Shown: positions 1 through 5,186 of the stretch, piece after piece
How positions within the stretch are numbered: the first letter of the stretch is position 1
How the letters are laid out: every line of letters starts with the position of its first letter
Assembly (NCBI GenBank): GCA_010671965.1
Contig: JAAHIC010000377.1
Coordinates: 1 to 5,186, forward strand
Length of the DNA stretch: 5,186 bases
Direction: 5' to 3'
DNA from: Leptolyngbya sp. SIO4C5
GTDB lineage: Bacteria; Cyanobacteriota; Cyanobacteriia; Phormidesmidales; Phormidesmidaceae
Notes under the pieces: generated by a model
Told to the model about the DNA's origin: nothing
Database searches by the model: none
The model's input: only the letters and a program-made list of their open reading frames with translations
Translations under genes and position numbers: made by a program

Positions 1-30
1 CACCGCCTGTCCCTATGACTACAGGCGGTG
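1..30. repeat. Perfect 10-bp inverted repeat (hairpin)
   Basis: CACCGCCTGT at 1-10 is followed after 10 bases by its exact reverse complement ACAGGCGGTG at 21-30. The stem is GC-rich and would fold in RNA from either strand. No T-run follows on the plus strand, and the other side is cut by the window edge, so a terminator role cannot be decided. It lies about 130 bp downstream of the end of the minus-strand ABC gene and could mark the end of that transcript or belong to a repeat element. Confidence 0.6.
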
Positions 31-48
31 ATTGTGGAGATAGACATA

Positions 49-114
49 GTAGATGCAGGTTTAGTGATCCATCATCGAACTTGGCAGCCAAGCTGTAGCT
101 GAACCCGCCTGTAC
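49..114. repeat. Degenerate 66-bp element with terminal inverted repeats
   Basis: The left end (49-61, GTAGATGCAGGTT) and the right end (102-114, AACCCGCCTGTAC) are inverted copies matching at 10 of 13 positions. The interior contains the palindrome CTTGGCAGCCAAG at 80-92. Size and end sequence resemble the two better-conserved elements at 1744-1808 and 2591-2656, whose ends are TA(A/G)GGGCAGGTTT-like, so I infer a diverged member of the same non-autonomous family. The interior does not visibly match the other two copies. Confidence 0.4.
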
Positions 115-127
115 GGGGGATTTTTTT
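104..127 (+). terminator. Possible weak rho-independent terminator, plus strand
   Basis: CCCG at 104-107 can pair with CGGG at 114-117 across a 6-base loop, and seven T residues follow at 121-127 after GGA. The stem is only 4 bp, so it is weak. It would end transcription entering from the left on the plus strand, convergent with the ABC gene that ends at 157. The stem bases are also the right end of the 49-114 repeat element, so the resemblance may be incidental. The rest of 1-156 shows no convincing gene. Confidence 0.3.
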
Positions 128-156
128 GAGAGTACCCAACCTCATCTGCGATCGCC

Positions 157-1704
157 CTAATGTCCGGCCATTTTTTGGCCGATCGTGACTAAATCCGCGT
201 CCGCGATCGCGCTTTCATACACCAGCTCTCCTTCGCTAATCACCAGTACGCGATCGGCTAGGCTCAGCAGCTCATCTAAGTCTTCGCTCACCAGCAGCAC
301 CGCCACTCCCCGGTTGCGAGCCGCCACAATTTCGCTGTGAATGAAGTCAACGGCGGAGAAATCCAGGCCAAAGCAGGGATTAGCCGCAATCAGCAGGTTG
401 ATCCGCTCTGAAGAGAGTTCCCGCGCCAGGACGGTGCGCTGCACGTTGCCGCCAGACAGATTACTCACGGGTACATCCGGCGAAGGGGTTTTGACTGAAA
501 AAGTGTCGATCAGTCCCTGGGCCATCTGACGAATTTGCCGCAGTACTAAAAATAGGCTCCACTTAGACTGGGGCGGCTTATCAAACGTGCGTAGCGCCAT
601 ATTTTCAGCTACGCTCATGTGAGGCACGCAGGCATTGCGCAGTGGCTCCTCCGGCAGGGCGAAAACCCGGTGGCGATCCATTTCTAACCGGGTGGCGCTG
701 TAGGGTTCGCCGTTGACCCAGACTTCGCCTGCTGTGGGCGATCGCTGCCCTGCCAAGACCTCGACTAATTCTCGCTGCCCGTTCCCCGAAACGCCAGCAA
801 TACCGACAATTTCGCCGCTCTTTACGGTCAAATCAATTTGCTTAACTGCTGGTAAGCCGTTATCCCGGTGGGCCTGTAATTTTTTAACCTGTAGTATTGG
901 CTGGCTGGCCGATAGCGTCTGCTTCTCGATCGCCTTGGTCTGCCGCTCCTCACCCAGCATCATTTGGGCCATATCGGCGATCGCCAAGTCTTTCACCCGG
1001 CCATTCCCCGCCAGCTTACCTTTACGCAGCACCGTCACCTCGTCCGTAAATGCCGTCACCTCGCGGAACTTGTGGGTAATCAGCAAAACGCTCAGATGTC
1101 CTGCCTGTACTGCCTGCCGGATCAGTCCTAGTACCTCATCAGCTTCACTCGGCGTCAGCACTGAAGTTGGCTCGTCTAGGATCAAGATGCGGCTTTTGAG
1201 GTAGAGCTGCTTGAGAATTTCTAGCTTTTGCTTTTGCCCAGCGGCGAGCTGACCGACTGGAACGTCTAGCTCGACCCGAAAGGGAGAGTTAGCCATAAAG
1301 GCGTTGAGCGCATCAAATTCGGTTTTCCAGTTGATCAGGTTGGTATTGTCATAGCGAGACAGCACCAGATTTTCCGCCACCGTCATAGCCGGGACGGAGG
1401 TGAAGTGCTGATAGACCATACCGATGCCGTATTCATGGGCCTGCTTGGGGCTTTTGATGACGCGCTCTTGCTGATCGACTAGAATTTTGCCTGCCGTCGG
1501 CGCATAGAATCCCATGATGCATTTGACCAGGGTGCTTTTGCCAGCCCCGTTTTCTCCCAGCAGGGCGTGAATAGTACCAGGTCGCAGGGTCATAGAGACA
1601 TTGTCTAGAGCAACCAAGCTGCCGAAGCGTTTGGTCATACCCGTAACCTGTAGTTCCGGTGGGGTTTGAGTTTGGGGCTGGGCGGACGGGGCAGCGGTTT
1701 TCAT
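157..1704 (-). CDS. ABC transporter ATP-binding protein, two-domain RbsA/nucleoside (BMP-linked) type
   Basis: This is a cytoplasmic ATPase subunit expected to power import of a nucleoside, sugar or related compound. It has two ABC domains in one 515-residue chain, the usual length for RbsA/YufO-like proteins. Domain 1 is complete: Walker A GENGAGKST at 50-58, Q-loop Gln99, signature LAAGQKQK at 153-160, Walker B ending Asp177-Glu178, and His211. Domain 2 has a good signature (LSGGNVQR, 417-424) but a degenerate Walker A (GVSGNGQRE, from 304), no Walker B acidic pair (LLIAANP) and Ser in place of the H-loop His; this asymmetry is typical of the family. I chose ATG at 1704. The frame stays open to a TTG at 1794, but those 30 codons are repeat-element sequence. 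No Shine-Dalgarno is seen; the leader (1705-1740) is almost pure pyrimidine. It lies 108 bp after the cysteine hydrolase gene on the same strand. Permease and binding-protein genes are not in the window, so the substrate is inferred. Confidence 0.93.
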   Translation of the reverse strand: MKTAAPSAQPQTQTPPELQVTGMTKRFGSLVALDNVSMTLRPGTIHALLGENGAGKSTLVKCIMGFYAPTAGKILVDQQERVIKSPKQAHEYGIGMVYQHFTSVPAMTVAENLVLSRYDNTNLINWKTEFDALNAFMANSPFRVELDVPVGQLAAGQKQKLEILKQLYLKSRILILDEPTSVLTPSEADEVLGLIRQAVQAGHLSVLLITHKFREVTAFTDEVTVLRKGKLAGNGRVKDLAIADMAQMMLGEERQTKAIEKQTLSASQPILQVKKLQAHRDNGLPAVKQIDLTVKSGEIVGIAGVSGNGQRELVEVLAGQRSPTAGEVWVNGEPYSATRLEMDRHRVFALPEEPLRNACVPHMSVAENMALRTFDKPPQSKWSLFLVLRQIRQMAQGLIDTFSVKTPSPDVPVSNLSGGNVQRTVLARELSSERINLLIAANPCFGLDFSAVDFIHSEIVAARNRGVAVLLVSEDLDELLSLADRVLVISEGELVYESAIADADLVTIGQKMAGH

Positions 1705-1743
1705 GGAGAGGATGGGATAGGGGAGATATAGGAGGGGCGGTTT

Positions 1744-1808
1744 ATAGGGGCAGGTTTGGAGGGATTGTATCGCAACGCTATTGGTATCTGGCAAAACCTG
1801 CCCTTACG
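1744..1808 (-). repeat. Repeat element copy A, upstream of the ABC gene
   Basis: A roughly 65-bp element whose ends are imperfect inverted repeats: ATAGGGGCAGGTTTGG at 1744-1759 against GCAAAACCTGCCCTTACG at 1791-1808. Read on the minus strand it matches copy B (2591-2656) in three blocks: the outer end with GTTTTGCCA (19 of 20), a central block around GCGATACAAT (15 of 16) and the inner end with CCAAACCTGC (17 of 20). The short stretch between the first two blocks is diverged. It fills most of the gap between the hydrolase stop codon (1813-1815) and the ABC start. The MITE-like or palindromic-repeat classification is inferred from size and terminal inverted repeats. Confidence 0.75.
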
Positions 1809-1812
1809 GGGC

Positions 1813-2499
1813 TTACGAGTGGCCGATCGCGGTTAGCAGGTCTTTAGAGGCGGCCACCGCACCGAAGACACCGCCCTGCATTTTGATCATTTTGAGGGCA
1901 GCGAGGTAGTTGCCGTAGTCAGTCGCGCCCGTGCAGTCCGAGAGCAGCAAACATTCATAGCCGCGATCGTTGGCGTCGCGCATCGTGGTATGGACGCAGA
2001 CATCAGTAGTGATGCCCGTAAGGATGATGTTTTGAATTCCTCGGCGGCTGAGAATCAGGTCGAGGTCAGTGGCATAAAACGAGCCTTTGCCCGGTTTGTC
2101 AATAATCACTTCGCCAGCAATAGGGGCCAGTTCGGGAATGATTTCCCAGCCCGGTTCACCCCGCACCAGAATTTTGCCACACGGTCCCGGATCGCCAATG
2201 CCTGCGCCAATCCGCCGCGATCGCCAGCGTTTATTTTCCGGCAGGTCAGACAGATCGGGGCGGTGGCCTTCGCGGGTGTGGATGATCAGGTAGTCCTGCG
2301 ATCGCAGGATGGACAGCACTTGCTTAATCGGTTCAATGGGCGATCGCGTCAGGGAGAGGTCGTATCCCATTTTGTCCACGTAGCCCCCCGCTCCGCAGAA
2401 GTCTGTCTGCATATCAATGATGATCAGCGCCGTGTTTTCGGGCCGCAGATCGCCGTTATAGGGATAGGGATAAGGATCGGCGTCAACATAGCATCCCAT
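1813..2499 (-). CDS. Isochorismatase-family cysteine amidohydrolase (biuret/ureidoacrylate/N-carbamoyl hydrolase type)
   Basis: A 228-residue cytoplasmic hydrolase predicted to cleave an amide or ureido bond and release ammonia/carbamate. The family's Asp-Lys-Cys triad is visible: Asp29 in [11 protein letters not shown], Lys135 in IDKPGKGSF and Cys168 in [14 protein letters not shown]. The 33-residue Lys-Cys spacing is that of RutB, biuret hydrolase and N-carbamoylsarcosine amidase as I recall them; the 106-residue Asp-Lys spacing is closest to biuret hydrolase. The N-terminal [10 protein letters not shown] stretch precedes the fold, and [10 protein letters not shown] lies near the C-terminus, as usual. 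ATG at 2499 is the only in-frame start that keeps Asp29; no Shine-Dalgarno is visible. It is divergent from a hydantoinase gene, which suggests it deaminates the N-carbamoyl product of that enzyme. Biuret or another ureide remains possible. Family assignment is firm; substrate is inference. Confidence 0.93.
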   Translation of the reverse strand: MGCYVDADPYPYPYNGDLRPENTALIIIDMQTDFCGAGGYVDKMGYDLSLTRSPIEPIKQVLSILRSQDYLIIHTREGHRPDLSDLPENKRWRSRRIGAGIGDPGPCGKILVRGEPGWEIIPELAPIAGEVIIDKPGKGSFYATDLDLILSRRGIQNIILTGITTDVCVHTTMRDANDRGYECLLLSDCTGATDYGNYLAALKMIKMQGGVFGAVAASKDLLTAIGHS

Positions 2500-2512
2500 A
2501 GGGTTCTGACAG

Positions 2513-2526
2513 GTAGCGACTTGTAC
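2513..2526. promoter_or_regulatory. Candidate NtcA binding site GTA-N8-TAC
   Basis: GTAGCGACTTGTAC is an exact match to the palindromic NtcA consensus GTA-N8-TAC, the cyanobacterial global nitrogen regulator site. It lies in the divergent intergenic region, 13 bases from the hydrolase ATG and 156 bases from the hydantoinase ATG. On the minus strand, exactly 22 bases downstream is TATGTT (2485-2490), which fits the TA-N3-T -10 box of NtcA-activated promoters. However, that box falls on codons 4-5 of the hydrolase, so a transcript from it would lack the start codon. On the plus strand the nearest TA-rich match is TAAAAC at 2546, only 19 bases away. By chance about one such 6-base match is expected per 4 kb, so the support is mainly its location. 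Confidence 0.45.
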
Positions 2527-2590
2527 AGAATGCTTACCACTTGACTAAAACTCCAAAGAGTTAGCCGTGAACTAAATCATGGCAGTGTCT

Positions 2591-2656
2591 CGTAAGGGCC
2601 GGTTTTGCCAACCCTCTACCAGCGTCGCGATACAATTTCTCCAAACCTGCTCCTAT
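2591..2656 (+). repeat. Repeat element copy B, upstream of the hydantoinase gene
   Basis: The left end (2592-2607, GTAAGGGCCGGTTTTG) is an imperfect inverted copy of the right end (2641-2656, CCAAACCTGCTCCTAT). It shares three blocks with copy A, about 51 of 56 compared positions, including GCGATACAAT. A further CCTGCCCCTAC follows at 2661-2671, partly mirrored beyond copy A by ACCGCCCCTCC, so the shared segment may extend to about 2672. Copy B points toward the hydantoinase start just as copy A points toward the ABC start. Confidence 0.75.
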
Positions 2657-2682
2657 CCAACCTGCCCCTACTGCCACAATCT

Positions 2683-4095
2683 ATGCCCCATACCCTAATC
2701 AAAGGCGGTCGCATCGTTACCGCCGTCGATGACTACGTAGCCGACATCCTCATCCGCAACGGTCAGATTGAGACGATTGGCCGCGATCTCTCAGCCGAAT
2801 CTGCCACAGTCCACGACGCGACGGGCTTGCTCGTACTACCCGGCGGTATCGATGTCCACACTCACATGGAAGGCCCCCAGGGGCCAGCGATGAACTGCGA
2901 CACCTACGAGTCGGGCACGAGGGCCGCCGCCTTTGGCGGCACCACCACGATTGTGGACTTTGCCTATCAGGCCAAGGGAGACGGAGCCAAAAAGACCCTA
3001 GACGATCGCATTGCTCTAGCCGATCCCCAGGTCTGCATTGACTACAGCTTTCACCTGATTTTGGTGGACGTGAACCGAGAGGTGCTGGCGGAGCTGCCGG
3101 ACATCATCAATCACGATGGCGTCTCTAGCTTCAAGATGTATATGGCCTACCCGGAAATCTTGATGGTGGACGATGCCGCCATTTTTCGGACTATGCGCAC
3201 GGTGGGGCATCATGGCGGCATGGTGAATCTGCACGCCGAGAACGGTCAGGTGATTCAGGTCTTGATTGAGGAAGCGCTGGAGCAGGGGAATACCGCTCCC
3301 AAGGCTCACATGCTGACCCGACCCCGCCTAATGGAAGCAGAAGCCACCCACCGGGCGATTCGGATTGCCGAGCTGGCGGAAGTGCCGGTTTATATTGTCC
3401 ATCTGTCGGCCCCAGAAGCTTTGGAGAGCGTGGTGGAAGCCCGCGATCGCGGCCTGTTTGCCTTTGCTGAAACCTGTCCTCACTACCTGTTTTTGGATGA
3501 TACTGAATACGATCATCCGGGGTTTGAGTCGGCTAAATACGTGATGACGCCGCCGCTGCGGGAGCATCATTGCCACCATGCCCTGTGGCGGGGGCTGCGG
3601 TTTGACGATTTGCAGATTGTGGCGACGGATCACTGCCCTTTCTGCATCAATGAGCGGACGATGGGGCTGAAGTTTTCTAAGCAACTGGGGCAGGATAATT
3701 TCAACCAAATTCCCAATGGGGCACCGGGGGTCGAGACGCGGCTGGTGCTGCTCTATGACGGCGGCGTCCGGGCCGGGAAGATTTCGCTGAACCGCTTTGT
3801 CCAGCTCACATCCACGGCTCCGGCTAAGATGTTTGGCCTGTTTCCGCGCAAGGGGGCGATCGCTATTGGCAGCGACGCGGATCTGGTGCTGTTTGACCCT
3901 GATAAGCGACAAACCCTCAGCGCCCAGACTCATCACTCTAACGTGGACTACAGCCTATTTGAAGGCCGCGAGGTGACGGGGACAGTGGAAAAGGTGTTTT
4001 TGCGGGGAGAGCTGATTGTCGAGGGCGATCGCTGGCTGGGACGCAAGGGCATGGGCCGTTTTTTGCAGCGGGGGGCATCGGGGCGATTTCTGTAG
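2683..4095 (+). CDS. hydA: Dihydropyrimidinase / hydantoinase
   Basis: A 470-residue amidohydrolase-superfamily enzyme with a binuclear metal centre, expected to hydrolyse the ring of dihydropyrimidines or 5-substituted hydantoins to N-carbamoyl amino acids. Visible residues: metal ligands His59 and His61 (GGIDVHTHMEG), the bridging Lys151 that is carbamylated in this family (SSFKMYMAYP), Tyr156 five residues later for oxyanion stabilisation, His184 (NLHAENG), His240 (VHLSAPEA) and Asp316 (IVATDHCPF). Substrate-loop motifs are TPPLR at 289-293 (many relatives have SPPLR) and IPNGAPGVETR at 343-353. Length is normal and the protein looks intact. I chose ATG at 2683, where MPHTLIKGGRIV matches the usual N-terminus. 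The frame is open to a TTG at 2605, but that stretch is repeat-element copy B. No Shine-Dalgarno is visible. It is divergent from the cysteine hydrolase gene; the pair suggests consecutive steps of cyclic ureide breakdown. The exact substrate cannot be told from sequence. Confidence 0.95.
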   Translation: MPHTLIKGGRIVTAVDDYVADILIRNGQIETIGRDLSAESATVHDATGLLVLPGGIDVHTHMEGPQGPAMNCDTYESGTRAAAFGGTTTIVDFAYQAKGDGAKKTLDDRIALADPQVCIDYSFHLILVDVNREVLAELPDIINHDGVSSFKMYMAYPEILMVDDAAIFRTMRTVGHHGGMVNLHAENGQVIQVLIEEALEQGNTAPKAHMLTRPRLMEAEATHRAIRIAELAEVPVYIVHLSAPEALESVVEARDRGLFAFAETCPHYLFLDDTEYDHPGFESAKYVMTPPLREHHCHHALWRGLRFDDLQIVATDHCPFCINERTMGLKFSKQLGQDNFNQIPNGAPGVETRLVLLYDGGVRAGKISLNRFVQLTSTAPAKMFGLFPRKGAIAIGSDADLVLFDPDKRQTLSAQTHHSNVDYSLFEGREVTGTVEKVFLRGELIVEGDRWLGRKGMGRFLQRGASGRFL

Positions 4096-4123
4096 ACGTT
4101 TTGCCATAGATCAAGCAAAACGT
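4096..4123. terminator. Hairpin between convergent genes, possible bidirectional terminator
   Basis: ACGTTTTGC at 4096-4104 and GCAAAACGT at 4115-4123 form a perfect 9-bp stem with a 10-base loop, starting directly after the hydantoinase stop codon. It sits between two convergent genes ending at 4095 and 4163, a natural place for a shared terminator. No long T-run follows on either strand, so efficiency is doubtful. It may instead be a repeat remnant. Confidence 0.45.
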
Positions 4124-4125
4124 AG

Positions 4126-4139
4126 GATGGTTGACCATC
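4126..4139. repeat. Short palindrome GATGGT-TG-ACCATC
   Basis: Six-base arms at 4126-4131 and 4134-4139 flank a 2-base centre, immediately after the 4096-4123 hairpin. With the preceding CGTAGGATGG it resembles the start of the common intergenic repeat that, as I recall it, begins CGTAGGATGGGTT and contains AACCCATC; that link is from memory and unverified. It may add to termination between the convergent genes. Confidence 0.35.
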
Positions 4140-4162
4140 GGGGCGCTGCTTTCAGGGTGGTT

Positions 4163-5038
4163 CTAGAACAGGGCCAGAATTGGGGGGAGCAGGTTTTGGC
4201 AGGCGGTGGCGAGGGTGGAGGCGGCGGTGAGGGGTTCAGCGATCGCTTTGAGGGTGGCAGCGGCTCGTTTCGCCATGCGCTGCATGACATTTTCTTGGGG
4301 ACTGCTTCCAGCTTGAGCCAGTTTGCCGACTTCGCTGAGGGCTTCGGCTTTTTCGACTTCTTCCAGTTCAGGATCTTGCTCGATGGCGGCTTGGAGCTGA
4401 GCGAGCAGGTCTTTGAGGCTGGGCTGGTCAGGCTCGGATGTGTCGGGGAGCTGGCTGATTTGATTGCTGACTTGGCCGCTGATTTCGCCCAGGTTGAGGG
4501 TGCTGGCGGTGAGGTTAACGTCATTGCCAGCGAAGAAGCTGCCGTCACCTGTGTTGATGTTGGGGTTTTGGCTGCGATTCATAGCGGTGTTTTGAATAGT
4601 CACGTTAGATGTTTGTCTGCTGCTGCTTTGTAAAAAAGCAAGGCTAATTTCTTTGATGTCATCGGCGCGTTGTTTTTGCCCTTCCAGTAGACCACTGTTA
4701 TAGCCTGCTTCAAGTCCGGCCTGATATCCTGAGTCCCAGTCGCGCTCAACTTTGCCTTTGTCCGTGCCTTCAGGTACTTGCAAAGTGATTAGGGCATCGT
4801 TTCCTTGTTTTTCAATTGCTTTAATCGAATCGCGAGTAATCCCTGGATTTTCTGCCATGACTTTTTCAAAGGCAGCCTGAAAAGCTCTTGGCTCAATTCC
4901 ATTACGAATCAGAATTTGTACCGTGTCGAGCATTTCTTTGAAAAATTTCTCGAAGTCGCCTTTCTGAAAGACTTTATCGGGATTGTGGGGACGACGTTCG
5001 CGATTGCCATAGATATCTGCCTGCTCTTTCAAAAACAC
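4163..5038 (-). CDS. Cyanobacterial protein of unknown function with a Gly/Asn-rich linker and helical C-terminal module
   Basis: I do not know its function. The start is uncertain: the frame is open from the right window edge, ATG codons occur at 5155 and 4933, and I chose GTG at 5038 (291 residues) because the residues encoded upstream are Leu/Arg-rich and look like antisense of another coding sequence. Numbering from that GTG: a charged helical N-terminal domain (about 25-80, with DFEKFFKEMLDTVQ), a YQAGLEAGYNSGLLEGQ segment with a G-rich repeat (105-121), a polar Ser/Thr/Asn linker, a beta-like stretch with INTGDGSFFAGNDVNL (161-176) and LNLGEISGQV (181-190), then acidic helices (207-240) ending in a hydrophobic Ala/Leu-rich tail (about 257-291). 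The GDGSFFAGNDVNL to C-terminal part resembles a module I recall from many cyanobacterial proteins, often beside pentapeptide repeats or NTPases. No signal peptide or clear transmembrane segment is seen. The 5' half is more AT-rich than the other genes. It is convergent with the hydantoinase gene. Confidence 0.65.
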   Translation of the reverse strand: MFLKEQADIYGNRERRPHNPDKVFQKGDFEKFFKEMLDTVQILIRNGIEPRAFQAAFEKVMAENPGITRDSIKAIEKQGNDALITLQVPEGTDKGKVERDWDSGYQAGLEAGYNSGLLEGQKQRADDIKEISLAFLQSSSRQTSNVTIQNTAMNRSQNPNINTGDGSFFAGNDVNLTASTLNLGEISGQVSNQISQLPDTSEPDQPSLKDLLAQLQAAIEQDPELEEVEKAEALSEVGKLAQAGSSPQENVMQRMAKRAAATLKAIAEPLTAASTLATACQNLLPPILALF

Positions 5039-5061
5039 ATACTGGCAGTCGATATCTTTGT

Positions 5062-5186
5062 AAAGCCCCCTGCTGGGACGAAAACCCCTATCTCTCAGCA
5101 AAAACAAAAGCCGAATTAGACCAGCTCCGCGAGGCGATCGCCAGCGCAGAAACATTAGACGATTTACACCAATGGCAAAACAAAGC
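5062..5186 (+). pseudogene. Coding-like fragment at the window edge, no start codon seen
   Basis: In the plus frame beginning at 5062 the sequence reads KAPCWDENPYLSAKT followed by KAELDQLREAIASAETL and then DDLHQWQNKA, with no stop before the window end. The alternating acidic and hydrophobic pattern looks like genuine helical protein, better than the Arg/Leu-rich minus-strand reading of the same bases. No ATG, GTG or TTG lies in this frame from 4981 to the coding-like part, so it may be the surviving part of a gene whose 5' end was lost, or a gene with a frameshift. Product not recognised. It continues beyond the window. Confidence 0.35.

Noticed and set aside
3..98. Plus-strand frame open from the left edge to a TAG at 96-98, as a possible C-terminus of an upstream gene
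   Set aside because: It is short, runs through the hairpin and the repeat element, and the residues resemble nothing I recognise.
713..1204. Plus-strand open frame of 163 codons
   Set aside because: It lies wholly inside the ABC gene on the other strand, where the Walker B and signature motifs are unambiguous; its Ser/Arg/Cys-rich composition is that of an antisense shadow.
1990..2544. Plus-strand open frame of 184 codons
   Set aside because: It is mostly antisense to the cysteine hydrolase gene, whose catalytic triad is intact; no recognisable domain is seen.
2541..2578. TTGACT at 2541-2546 as a -35 box for the hydantoinase gene
   Set aside because: No acceptable -10 box lies 16-18 bases downstream; the nearest TA-rich hexamer, TAAATC at 2573, is 26 bases away.
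1744..2656. The two repeats as the terminal inverted repeats of a composite transposon carrying the hydrolase gene
   Set aside because: No transposase lies between them, each copy has its own internal terminal repeats, and I could see no target-site duplication; two independent small elements is the simpler reading.
3328..3936. Minus-strand open frame of 202 codons
   Set aside because: It is antisense to the hydantoinase; the Arg/Pro/His-rich composition is typical of the shadow of a GC-rich gene.
4016..4633. Plus-strand open frame of 205 codons
   Set aside because: It overlaps the hydantoinase C-terminus and is antisense to the unknown protein; its long Gly/Glu-rich run is the mirror of the Pro/Ala/Leu codons on the minus strand, whose frame looks more like protein.

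Overview
The window is almost certainly from a cyanobacterial chromosome. The palindrome GCGATCGC (HIP1) occurs 12 times, starting at 148, 203, 738, 977, 2217, 2298, 2340, 3443, 3856, 4025, 4239 and 5134; chance would give fewer than one. Genes lack clear Shine-Dalgarno sequences, and the intergenic regions carry short inverted-repeat elements of a kind common in cyanobacteria.

Layout: 1-156 is non-coding, with a perfect hairpin, a degenerate repeat element and a T-run. 157-1704 (minus) encodes a two-domain ABC ATPase of the RbsA / nucleoside (BMP-linked) type. 1813-2499 (minus) encodes an isochorismatase-fold cysteine amidohydrolase of the biuret / ureidoacrylate / N-carbamoylsarcosine hydrolase group. 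A 183-bp divergent intergenic region follows, containing a perfect GTA-N8-TAC NtcA-type palindrome. 2683-4095 (plus) encodes a dihydropyrimidinase/hydantoinase. 4096-4162 is a convergent intergenic region with two hairpins. 4163 to about 5038 (minus) encodes a protein of unknown function with a C-terminal module that I recall as widespread in cyanobacteria. At the right edge, the plus strand reads like a fragment of another protein.

How the genes may work together (inference): the hydantoinase opens a cyclic ureide (dihydrouracil, hydantoin or similar) to an N-carbamoyl amino acid. The cysteine hydrolase could release the carbamoyl group as ammonia and CO2. The ABC ATPase could energise uptake of a nucleoside or related substrate, with permease and binding protein encoded outside the window. 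This would be a small nitrogen-scavenging module, and the NtcA-like site between the two divergent enzyme genes fits nitrogen control. Only the protein families are well supported; the substrates are not determined by the sequence.

The most unusual structural feature is a pair of related ~65-bp repeats. One lies just upstream of the ABC gene and one just upstream of the hydantoinase gene, in the same orientation relative to each gene, and they open spurious N-terminal extensions of both reading frames.
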